Shown here: piece by piece, positions 7,648 through 13,535 of the stretch
Layout: every line of letters begins with the position of its first letter
Position numbering within the stretch: the first letter of the stretch is position 1
DNA from: an uncultured Clostridia bacterium
Lineage (GTDB): Bacteria > Bacillota > Clostridia > TANB77 > CAG-508
Assembly: GCA_934155165.1 (NCBI GenBank)
Contig: CAKPGS010000023.1
Coordinates: 1 to 21,315 of the forward strand
Direction of reading: 5' to 3'
Length of the DNA stretch: 21,315 nucleotides
Translations under genes and position numbers: made by a program
The notes under the pieces: generated by a model
Database searches by the model: none
Told to the model about the DNA's origin: nothing
Seen by the model: only the letters and a program-made list of their open reading frames with translations

Positions 7648-8154
7648 ATGCAAGAATATTTGGAAGTTGGACAAATAGTTAATACAAATGGTTTAAAGGG
7701 CTTATTAAAAATAAATCCTTTTACAGATGATATTACAAGATTTGAAAGACTAAAAACTATTTTAGTAGAGCATAAGAAAGAACTTCTTGAATTTGAAATT
7801 GAAAGTGTAAGATACCAAAAAAAGCAAGTTTTGCTAAAACTTAAAGGAATAGATACAATTGAAGAAGCAGAAAAATATAGAGAAGACTATTTAAAAATAA
7901 AAAGGAATAAGGAAGAAAAGCTTCCAGAAGATACTTACTATATTGTAGATTTAATTGGATTAGATATATACACAGAAGGTGGAGAATTACTTGGAAAATT
8001 AGATGACATTTTTTCTACAGGAAGTAATGACGTATATGTTGTAAAAAATAGTGAAGGAAAACAAATTTTACTACCAGCTATAAGCGATGTAATAAAAAAT
8101 ATAGATTTAGAACAAAAAAAGATTGTAGTAAATTTAATAGAAGGTTTACTATAG
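7648..8154 (+). CDS. rimM: 16S rRNA processing protein RimM
   Basis: Assembly factor that binds S19 and the 30S head during 16S rRNA maturation. The 168 residues are normal. The N-terminal barrel opens with EYLEVGQIVNTNGLKGLLKI (residues 3-22); the GLKG motif is diagnostic. The PRC-barrel begins near residue 90 (YYIVDLIGLDIYTEGGELLG), with the conserved TGSNDVYVV and LLPAISDVIKNID. AGGAG lies ahead of ATG 7648, and the stop is eight bases before trmD, so translation of the two is probably coupled. Confidence 0.97.
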   Translation: MQEYLEVGQIVNTNGLKGLLKINPFTDDITRFERLKTILVEHKKELLEFEIESVRYQKKQVLLKLKGIDTIEEAEKYREDYLKIKRNKEEKLPEDTYYIVDLIGLDIYTEGGELLGKLDDIFSTGSNDVYVVKNSEGKQILLPAISDVIKNIDLEQKKIVVNLIEGLL

Positions 8155-8162
8155 GAGGAAAA

Positions 8163-8873
8163 ATGAAATTTGATGTGCTAACACTTTTTCCAGAAATGTT
8201 TGAGAGTTTAAATCAAAGTATTATAGGAAAAGGAAAAGAAAAAGGACTAATAGATATTAATTTAGTAAATATTAGAGACTTTTCAAAAAATAAACACAAA
8301 CAAGTTGACGATACTCCATATGGTGGTGGAGCAGGAATGGTTATGAAAGCAGATGTTGTATATGATGCATATAAATCATTAAATGTAACAAAAGCAAAAG
8401 TAATTTATATGTCTCCACAAGGGAAAGTTTTAAATCAAAATAAAGTACAATCTTTAGCCAAAGAAGAACATATTATACTATTATGTGGTCATTATGAAGG
8501 TATAGATCAAAGAGTTTTAGATGAAATTGTAGATGAAGAAATATCTATAGGAGATTATGTATTAACAGGAGGAGAAATTCCTGCGATGGTGTTAATAGAT
8601 AGTGTGAGTAGATATGTAGAAGGAGTAATAAAAAAAGAATCTACTGAAGAAGAATCTTTTTCAAATGGACTCCTAGAATATCCACAATATACAAGACCAG
8701 AAACATTTTTAAATAGTAAAGTTCCAGAAGTTTTACTATCAGGAAATCATCAAAATATTGAAAAATGGAGAAGGCAAAAATCTTTAGAAAATACATATAA
8801 AAAAAGACCAGAATTATTAAAAAATAAGAAATTGTCTATAGAAGACAAAGAATTTTTATGCAAGTTCAAATAA
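8163..8873 (+). CDS. trmD: tRNA (guanine-37-N1)-methyltransferase TrmD
   Basis: SAM-dependent SPOUT-family enzyme that makes m1G37 in tRNAs reading CUN, CCN and CGG codons, preventing +1 frameshifts. The 236 residues include the N-terminal FDVLTLFPEMF, the substrate loop DDTPYGGGAGMVMK, and the knotted SAM-binding region LLCGHYEGIDQRV and SIGDYVLTGGE, with the catalytic-type Asp in the linker. PQYTRPETF and LLSGNHQNIEKWRRQ close the core. AGGAGG overlaps the rimM stop just ahead of the ATG. All expected motifs are intact. Confidence 0.98.
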   Translation: MKFDVLTLFPEMFESLNQSIIGKGKEKGLIDINLVNIRDFSKNKHKQVDDTPYGGGAGMVMKADVVYDAYKSLNVTKAKVIYMSPQGKVLNQNKVQSLAKEEHIILLCGHYEGIDQRVLDEIVDEEISIGDYVLTGGEIPAMVLIDSVSRYVEGVIKKESTEEESFSNGLLEYPQYTRPETFLNSKVPEVLLSGNHQNIEKWRRQKSLENTYKKRPELLKNKKLSIEDKEFLCKFK

Positions 8874-8908
8874 ATGAACCGATACATTAATTTAAGGAGG
8901 ATATTAAA

Positions 8909-9409
8909 ATGGATATAATAAAATCAATTGAACACGAACAATTAAAAAATAAAATTCCAGATTTAAAAGTTGGTAATACTGTAAGAGTACACCAAAGAAT
9001 TAAAGAAGGAAATAGAGAAAGAATTCAAGTATTTGAAGGAATAATAATCAAAAAACAAGGTGGAGGATTAAATGCTACATTCACAGTAAGAAAAATAGCT
9101 TACGGTGTAGGTGTAGAAAAAACATTCTTAATTCACTCACCATTAGTTGAAAAAGTAGAAGTTGTAAGAGTAGGTAAAGCAAGAAGAGCTAAATTATACT
9201 ACTTAAGAGACAGAGTTGGAAAAGCTGCTAAAACTAAAGAATTAGTTGGAGCAAGAATTGAAGACAAAGAAATAGTAGTAAAAGAAGATTTAGTAGAAGA
9301 AGCACCAACAGCAGAAGAAGTAAAAGCAGAAGTTGTTGAAACACCAGCAGAAGCTACAGAAACAGCTGAAGCACCAGTTGAAGAAGCAAAAAAAGAAGAT
9401 AAAGAATAA
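8909..9409 (+). CDS. rplS: Ribosomal protein L19 with acidic C-terminal tail
   Basis: Large-subunit protein at the 30S-50S interface. Residues 1-112 are a standard L19: VGNTVRVHQRIKEGNRERIQ, FEGIIIKKQGGG, TFTVRKIAYGVGVEK, FLIHSPLVEKVEV and KLYYLRDRVGKAAKTKE. L19 normally ends there (about 115 residues). This protein continues for about 54 residues in an Ala/Glu/Val-rich, strongly acidic and probably disordered tail (VEEAPTAEEVKAEVVE and so on, ending KKEDKE). The tail is in frame, uses the same codons as its neighbours and stops just before a strong terminator, so it looks real rather than a frameshift. AAGGAGG precedes the ATG. Last gene of the operon. Confidence 0.96.
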   Translation: MDIIKSIEHEQLKNKIPDLKVGNTVRVHQRIKEGNRERIQVFEGIIIKKQGGGLNATFTVRKIAYGVGVEKTFLIHSPLVEKVEVVRVGKARRAKLYYLRDRVGKAAKTKELVGARIEDKEIVVKEDLVEEAPTAEEVKAEVVETPAEATETAEAPVEEAKKEDKE

Positions 9410-9415
9410 AAATAA

Positions 9416-9459
9416 AAAAGAGTTTTTGTAAAAAATATACAAAAACTCTTTTATTTTTT
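9416..9459 (+). terminator. Rho-independent terminator after rplS
   Basis: AAAAGAGTTTTTGTA (9416-9430) and TACAAAAACTCTTTT (9438-9452) are perfect inverted complements with a seven-base loop, followed by ATTTTTT. It closes the ylxM-rplS operon. Confidence 0.92.
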
Positions 9460-9543
9460 GAAATTTAATATATAATATAGTAGAAATTTTGAATACACAT
9501 AGGAAAAATTGTAAAAAATACATAAGAAAAAGGAGGAATAAAA

Positions 9544-12171
9544 TTGAACGGAAAATATGTGTACCTTTTTAAAGAAGGAAATGCTGAAATGAGAGAAATT
9601 TTAGGAGGAAAAGGTGCTAATTTGGCAGAGATGACAAATCTTGGACTTCCAATACCACAAGGATTTACAGTTTCAACAGAAGCTTGTAATAAATATTATG
9701 ATGATGGAGAGCAAATAACAGAAGATGTACAAAATCAAATATTTGAGGCTCTTAGTAAATTAGAAGAAATAACAGGTAAAAAATTAGGAGATAAAGAAAA
9801 TCCATTATTAGTATCAGTTCGTTCTGGTGCTAGAGCATCTATGCCTGGAATGATGGATACAATTTTAAATTTAGGAATAAATGATGAAGTTGTACAAACT
9901 ATAGCACAAAAAAATAGAAGATTTGCTTATGATAGTTATAGAAGATTTATTCAAATGTATAGTGATGTTGTAAAGGAAATACCCAAATCTTTATTCGAAC
10001 AAGCTATAGACTTAAAGAAAGAGCAAAGAGGTCTTAATTTAGATACAGATATGGATGCCAATGATTTAGAAGATTTGGTAAAAGTATTTAAAGGAATATA
10101 TAAAGAAAAAATGGGAGAAGACTTTCCACAAGATTCTAGAGCACAATTATTAGATGCTGTAAAAGCAGTATTCAGATCTTGGAATAACCCTAGAGCTATA
10201 ACTTATAGAAGATTGAACGATATACCAGGAGATTGGGGAACAGCTGTAAATGTTCAATCTATGGTATTTGGAAATATGGGAGAAGACTGTGGTACAGGTG
10301 TTGCATTTTCAAGAAATCCTGCTACAGGAGAAAATAAAATATATGGTGAATATTTAATGAATGCACAAGGGGAAGATGTTGTTGCAGGAATTAGAACACC
10401 GCAAGAAATAGAAACATTAAAAAGTGTTAACGAAAAAGCATATGAAGATTTTGTAATGTATGCAAAAAAACTAGAAAAACATTACAAAGATATGCAAGAT
10501 ATGGAATTTACAATAGAACATGGAAAATTATATTTCTTACAAACAAGAAATGGTAAAAGAACAGCAAATGCAGCATTGCAAATTGCAGTAGACCTTGTAA
10601 ACGAAGGAATGATAGATGAAAAAGAAGCTGTAATGAGAGTTGAACCAAAGCAATTAGACCAACTTTTACATCCAAACTTTAATGCTCAAAAACTACAAGA
10701 AGCAAAAGTAGTTGCAAAAGGTTTAGCAGCATCACCAGGAGCTGCTACAGGAAAAGTTGTATTTACAGCAGAAAGAGCTGTTGAATTACACAAGCAAGGA
10801 GAAAAAGACCTTGTATTAGTACGTTTAGAAACATCACCTGAAGATATAGATGGAATGAATGTATGTAGAGGAGTTCTTACAGTTAGAGGTGGAATGACAT
10901 CACATGCAGCAGTTGTTGCAAGAGGAATGGGAACTTGTTGTGTTTCAGGTTGTGGAGATATATTTGTAAACGAAGAAGAAAAATACTTTACCTTACAAGA
11001 TGGAACAAAATTCACAGAAGGAGATTGGATTTCTTTAGATGGTTCTACTGGTAATGTATATGGAGAAAAAATTGAAACAGTAGATGCAACTGTTTCAGGC
11101 AATTTTGCAAAATTAATGAATTGGGCAGATTCATATAGAGTATTAAAAGTTAGAACAAATGCAGATACGCCAAGAGATGCAAAACAAGCATATGAATTTG
11201 GAGCAGAAGGAATAGGTTTATGTAGAACAGAGCATATGTTCTTTGCACCAGAAAGAATAGCAGCAATTAGAGAAATGATTGTTTCAAAAACAGTAGAACA
11301 AAGAGAAAATGCACTAGCAAAAATATTACCAATGCAAAGAGGAGATTTTGAACAGCTATTCAAATCAATGAAAGGTTACCCTGTAACAATAAGACTATTA
11401 GATCCACCACTACATGAATTTTTACCACACGATGATAGCGAAATAGATGCACTTGCCAAAGACATGGGAATGACTTTTGATGAACTAAAAGAAATAGTTG
11501 TAAACTTGCATGAATTTAACCCAATGATGGGACACCGTGGATGTAGATTAGATGTAACCTATCCAGAAATAGGTGTAATGCAAACAAAAGCAATAATAGA
11601 AGCTGCAATTAATGTAAATAATGAAGGAATGAATGTAATTCCAGAAATTATGATTCCATTAATTGGCGATATAAAAGAAATGAAATATGTAAAAGGAATA
11701 ATTACAAAAACAGCAGATGAATTAATAAAAAATGCTGGGGTAGAATTAAAATATCATGTTGGAACTATGATAGAAATACCAAGAGCAGCACTAATAGCAG
11801 ATGAAATAGCAAAAGAAGCGGAATTTTTCTCATTTGGAACAAACGACTTAACACAATTAACCTTTGGATTTAGCCGTGATGATGCAGGAAAATTCTTAGG
11901 AGATTACTACGATAAGAAAATATACGAATTTGACCCATTTGCAAAAATAGACCAAGATGGTGTTGGAAAACTAGTTGAAATGGCAACAGAATTAGGTAGA
12001 AAAACAAGACCAGATATAAAACTAGGAATATGTGGAGAACACGGAGGAGACCCATCATCTGTAGAATTCTGTCATAAAATAGGACTAACATATGTATCTT
12101 GTTCACCATTTAGAGTACCAATAGCAAGACTAGCAGCAGCACAAGCAGCGATAAAAGATTTGAAAAAATAG
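9544..12171 (+). CDS. ppdK: Pyruvate, phosphate dikinase
   Basis: Cytosolic enzyme interconverting pyruvate, ATP and phosphate with PEP, AMP and pyrophosphate; in anaerobes it often acts like a pyruvate kinase, saving energy via pyrophosphate. The 875 residues match the clostridial enzyme length. An N-terminal ATP-grasp domain begins YVYLFKEGN and has GGKGANLAEMTNLGLP and SVRSGARASMPGMMDT. The central phosphohistidine is His454 in GGMTSHAAVVARG. The C-terminal TIM barrel has GIGLCRTEHMFF, GTMIEIPRAAL, FSFGTNDLTQ and catalytic Cys830 in ICGEHGGDP. The start is TTG at 9544: AAGGAGG ends seven bases upstream and the protein aligns from there. It is monocistronic between two strong terminators. 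Confidence 0.98.
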   Translation: MNGKYVYLFKEGNAEMREILGGKGANLAEMTNLGLPIPQGFTVSTEACNKYYDDGEQITEDVQNQIFEALSKLEEITGKKLGDKENPLLVSVRSGARASMPGMMDTILNLGINDEVVQTIAQKNRRFAYDSYRRFIQMYSDVVKEIPKSLFEQAIDLKKEQRGLNLDTDMDANDLEDLVKVFKGIYKEKMGEDFPQDSRAQLLDAVKAVFRSWNNPRAITYRRLNDIPGDWGTAVNVQSMVFGNMGEDCGTGVAFSRNPATGENKIYGEYLMNAQGEDVVAGIRTPQEIETLKSVNEKAYEDFVMYAKKLEKHYKDMQDMEFTIEHGKLYFLQTRNGKRTANAALQIAVDLVNEGMIDEKEAVMRVEPKQLDQLLHPNFNAQKLQEAKVVAKGLAASPGAATGKVVFTAERAVELHKQGEKDLVLVRLETSPEDIDGMNVCRGVLTVRGGMTSHAAVVARGMGTCCVSGCGDIFVNEEEKYFTLQDGTKFTEGDWISLDGSTGNVYGEKIETVDATVSGNFAKLMNWADSYRVLKVRTNADTPRDAKQAYEFGAEGIGLCRTEHMFFAPERIAAIREMIVSKTVEQRENALAKILPMQRGDFEQLFKSMKGYPVTIRLLDPPLHEFLPHDDSEIDALAKDMGMTFDELKEIVVNLHEFNPMMGHRGCRLDVTYPEIGVMQTKAIIEAAINVNNEGMNVIPEIMIPLIGDIKEMKYVKGIITKTADELIKNAGVELKYHVGTMIEIPRAALIADEIAKEAEFFSFGTNDLTQLTFGFSRDDAGKFLGDYYDKKIYEFDPFAKIDQDGVGKLVEMATELGRKTRPDIKLGICGEHGGDPSSVEFCHKIGLTYVSCSPFRVPIARLAAAQAAIKDLKK

Positions 12172-12177
12172 ATAAAA

Positions 12178-12232
12178 AATAATGTCAATATTTCAAAAAC
12201 ATTTGTTTAGAAAATATTGACATTATTTTTTT
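12178..12232 (+). terminator. Rho-independent terminator after ppdK
   Basis: A perfect 16 bp stem pairs 12178-12193 with 12212-12227 around an 18-base loop and ends in TTTTTTT (12226-12232). The right arm contains the -35 box of the next promoter (TTGACA at 12217-12222), so terminator and promoter share bases. Confidence 0.9.
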
Positions 12233-12245
12233 ATTACTATATAAT
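12217..12245 (+). promoter_or_regulatory. Consensus promoter of the small membrane peptide gene
   Basis: TTGACA (12217-12222), exactly 17 bp, TATAAT (12240-12245): a perfect sigma-A consensus. The predicted RNA start is near 12252, about 70 bases before the peptide start codon. A mirror copy with the same boxes and spacing faces it at 12524-12552. Confidence 0.88.
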
Positions 12246-12252
12246 TTTAAAC

Positions 12253-12286
12253 AGAAAATAAGGAAAAGCAGAAAATGTGGTTACCA
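12253..12286 (+). repeat. Left arm of the inverted repeat framing the toxin-like gene
   Basis: AGAAAATAAGGA (12253-12264) and GTGGTTACCA (12277-12286), 12 bases apart. The exact reverse complements occur in mirror order at 12488-12497 and 12509-12520, 11 bases apart. This is the predicted 5' end of the sense RNA. Confidence 0.85.
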
Positions 12287-12315
12287 TCTCAATTTACATA
12301 TGAAAGCGAGGTGGT
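12283..12315 (+). promoter_or_regulatory. Shine-Dalgarno-sequestering hairpin
   Basis: ACCATCTC (12283-12290) can pair with GAGGTGGT (12308-12315), eight pairs including one G-U, around a 17-base loop. The second arm is the ribosome binding site of the peptide starting at 12321, so in this fold the mRNA would be translationally silent. Hidden ribosome binding sites are usual in type I toxin mRNAs. The pairing is seen in sequence; the function is inferred. Confidence 0.7.
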
Positions 12316-12320
12316 GTGAA

Positions 12321-12458
12321 ATGCTAGAAGAAATATTATTTCAATTACTTGTTTTATCAGTTTTTGCAAATATTGTTTTTGCTATCATCTCTTTTACATT
12401 AATAATTATTGTAACAATAATTATTTGTAAAAAAAACCATATCTCTGCTGAACCATAG
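12321..12458 (+). CDS. Small membrane peptide, candidate type I toxin
   Basis: A 45-residue peptide reading MLEEILFQLLVLSVFANI, then an uninterrupted run of Val, Ile, Phe, Ala, Thr and Ser to Cys37, and ending CKKNHISAEP. It has one hydrophobic span (about residues 5-36), an acidic N terminus (EE) and a short polar tail starting KK. This is the build of type I toxins of Gram-positive bacteria (TxpA, BsrG, Fst types), which damage membranes when over-made. GAGGTG at 12308-12313 lies seven bases before ATG 12321. An in-frame ATG at 12300 would add seven residues but has no ribosome binding site. It has a consensus promoter, an opposing antisense RNA over its last codons, and regulatory pairings in its mRNA. 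I do not recognise a named family. Confidence 0.75.
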   Translation: MLEEILFQLLVLSVFANIVFAIISFTLIIIVTIIICKKNHISAEP

Positions 12459-12465
12459 AGATATG
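12429..12465 (-). terminator. Terminator of the antisense RNA
   Basis: Read on the minus strand: CATATCTCT (12465-12457), a ten-base loop, AGAGATATG (12446-12438), one G, then eight T residues (12436-12429). The hairpin spans the peptide stop codon on the other strand. In the plus direction it has only a short ATTTT tail and should terminate poorly, so the sense RNA probably extends to about 12503. Confidence 0.85.
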
Positions 12466-12517
12466 ATTTTAAAATTATAATACTCTTTGGTAACCACTTT
12501 TTTATGGCTCCTTATTT
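12429..12517 (-). ncRNA. Predicted antisense RNA (candidate antitoxin)
   Basis: From the consensus promoter at 12524-12552 an RNA would start near 12517 and run leftwards about 90 nt to a hairpin with eight U residues ending at 12429. It is fully complementary to the last ten or so codons and the 3' untranslated part of the peptide mRNA, like RatA on txpA or SR4 on bsrG in Bacillus. Its 5' part carries AGAAAATAAGGA and GTGGTTACCA, the same words as the 5' end of the sense RNA, so it could compete with that end for GGTAACCAC in the 3' part of the toxin mRNA. Prediction only; no expression data. Confidence 0.75.
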
Positions 12518-12520
12518 TCT
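12488..12520 (+). repeat. Right arm of the inverted repeat
   Basis: TGGTAACCAC (12488-12497), followed by TTTTTT (12498-12503), and TCCTTATTTTCT (12509-12520). In the sense RNA, TGGTAACCAC can pair perfectly over 10 bp with GTGGTTACCA at 12277-12286, closing the mRNA end to end, and the T6 tail would make this a terminator-like 3' end. Confidence 0.8.
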
Positions 12521-12523
12521 ACT

Positions 12524-12552
12524 ATTATAATATAATATTTTTTTATTGTCAA
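12524..12552 (-). promoter_or_regulatory. Consensus promoter of the antisense RNA
   Basis: On the minus strand TTGACA (12552-12547), exactly 17 bp, TATAAT (12529-12524). It matches the opposing promoter of the peptide gene in both boxes and spacing, and lies just ahead of the next plus-strand gene. Confidence 0.88.
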
Positions 12553-12570
12553 TAAAAGGAGAAATGTAAC

Positions 12571-13146
12571 ATGGCTAATTCTAAAATAGTAATAGTTGAA
12601 GGACCACAAGGTGTTGGTAAAACAACAATAACAGATTTTTTAAGACATTCTATGAAATATACAAATTTGTATAGACTTTCTGGAACAAGTGATAGTTCTA
12701 AAGAGGGATTAAAAAAATCTAAAGTAATGTATGAAAATTTATTAAATTACATGAAAACATTAGAGAACCTAAATATTAATTTATTGTTTGATAGAACATT
12801 TTTTACAGAAGAAAATTACTGTAGATTAGGTTTTAAAGACTATTCCTTTACAGAAGTATATAATGATCTAGTACAAAAATTAAGTGAATTAGATTTTGAT
12901 ATTTATTATATTACACTATATTTAGAAGATGAAAATCTATTTGAACAACGATTAAAAAGAGATGGCAAAGCAACAGTAAAATACGCTAAATTTGAAAAGG
13001 AAAGTAGTGTAAAACAACAAAATACATATTTAGAAATGGCAGATGAACTTGCAAAAAAATATCCCAAAATACATGTACATAAAATAGAAAACGGAAGAGA
13101 CTTAGAAAAAACAAAGCAAGTGTTAAAGAAAATACTAGAATTTTAA
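12571..13146 (+). CDS. P-loop nucleotide kinase-like protein (thymidylate-kinase-like)
   Basis: A 191-residue P-loop NTPase of the nucleoside/nucleotide kinase type. Walker A is GPQGVGKTT (residues 11-19) after a hydrophobic strand (KIVIVEG). A middle DRTFF motif (about residue 74) resembles the DR(Y/S) substrate motif of deoxynucleoside and thymidylate kinases. The region YITLYLEDENLFEQRLKRDGK resembles the strand followed by an Arg-rich lid. It is shorter than Tmk and lacks its usual DRYxxS wording, so the true substrate (a nucleotide, a nucleoside or another phosphoryl acceptor) is open. AAAGGAG precedes the ATG. I see no strong promoter of its own; read-through from the peptide gene is possible. 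It lies between the toxin-like locus and an orphan gene. Confidence 0.75.
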   Translation: MANSKIVIVEGPQGVGKTTITDFLRHSMKYTNLYRLSGTSDSSKEGLKKSKVMYENLLNYMKTLENLNINLLFDRTFFTEENYCRLGFKDYSFTEVYNDLVQKLSELDFDIYYITLYLEDENLFEQRLKRDGKATVKYAKFEKESSVKQQNTYLEMADELAKKYPKIHVHKIENGRDLEKTKQVLKKILEF

Positions 13147-13154
13147 TGACAAAA

Positions 13155-13183
13155 TTGACATAATATACAAAAAATGCTATTAT
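13155..13183 (+). promoter_or_regulatory. Predicted promoter of the 83-residue orphan gene
   Basis: TTGACA (13155-13160), 17 bp, TATTAT (13178-13183), 37 bases before the start codon at 13221. Near-consensus, so this small gene is probably transcribed on its own. Confidence 0.75.
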
Positions 13184-13220
13184 AAAAGTATATTAAAACT
13201 TTTGAAGGAGGAATTACACA

Positions 13221-13472
13221 ATGATTAAGGGCTACTTTTCAACCAATGAAGTTGAAACACTTTATCGGAAAGTAAAAAATTCAGAAAAAGGAATGACAGC
13301 ATTTATAAAGGATGCAAAAAAGGTTGGAACTAAAATAGAAGATGGACCAGCTGCATACTATATTTATAAAGACGAAGATGCTCTGTTTAATGTTTTTAAG
13401 AAGTATCTTCCAGATGAGTTGAATTCCCTTGGCATCGACTGCTTCGGCAGGTTAATGCAGTATGTTTCGTAA
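13221..13472 (+). CDS. Uncharacterised 83-residue protein
   Basis: I do not recognise this protein. It is 83 residues, soluble-looking, with mixed charge, an amphipathic Lys-rich first half (LYRKVKNSEKGMTAFIKDAKK), a central GPAAYYIYKDEDALFNVF and a C-terminal GIDCFGRLMQYVS. There is no signal peptide or membrane span. Support for a real gene is strong: a near-consensus promoter, GAAGGAGG spaced well before the ATG, and a terminator shortly after the stop. Its last 20 codons are richer in C and G (CTT, GGC, ATC, TGC, TTC, TCG) than the neighbouring genes, a hint of different ancestry. It lies next to the kinase-like gene and toxin-like locus and converges with the lon-like gene. Confidence 0.75.
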   Translation: MIKGYFSTNEVETLYRKVKNSEKGMTAFIKDAKKVGTKIEDGPAAYYIYKDEDALFNVFKKYLPDELNSLGIDCFGRLMQYVS

Positions 13473-13496
13473 AAACATATTCCGGTAAAAAACAAA

Positions 13497-13530
13497 AAAG
13501 CAGTAGGAAAATAATTTTTCCTACTGTTTT
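13497..13530. terminator. Bidirectional terminator between convergent genes
   Basis: CAGTAGGAAAA (13501-13511) pairs with TTTTCCTACTG (13516-13526), flanked by A-rich sequence on the left and TTTT on the right, so it can act in both directions. It ends the 83-residue gene on the plus strand and the tsaE-to-lon operon on the minus strand. Confidence 0.88.
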
Positions 13531-13535
13531 TCATT

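Noticed and set aside
9448..9476. Promoter for ppdK with TATAAT at 9471-9476
   Set aside because: A -10-like box is present but no acceptable -35 box lies 16-18 bp upstream, so I did not list it, although ppdK must have a promoter in this gap.
10686..11363. 225-codon open frame on the minus strand inside ppdK
   Set aside because: Shadow of the strongly conserved ppdK frame, with no ribosome binding site and no recognisable motifs. Other antisense frames within rplS, ffh, eno and the dockerin gene were rejected for the same reason.
12300..12458. Longer version of the small membrane peptide starting at ATG 12300
   Set aside because: In frame but without a ribosome binding site; the extra codons contain the Shine-Dalgarno that serves ATG 12321.
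12503..12536. Plus-strand promoter for the kinase-like gene
   Set aside because: Two TATAAT-like boxes occur at 12526-12536, but no -35 match lies at proper spacing; they are by-products of the AT-rich minus-strand promoter.
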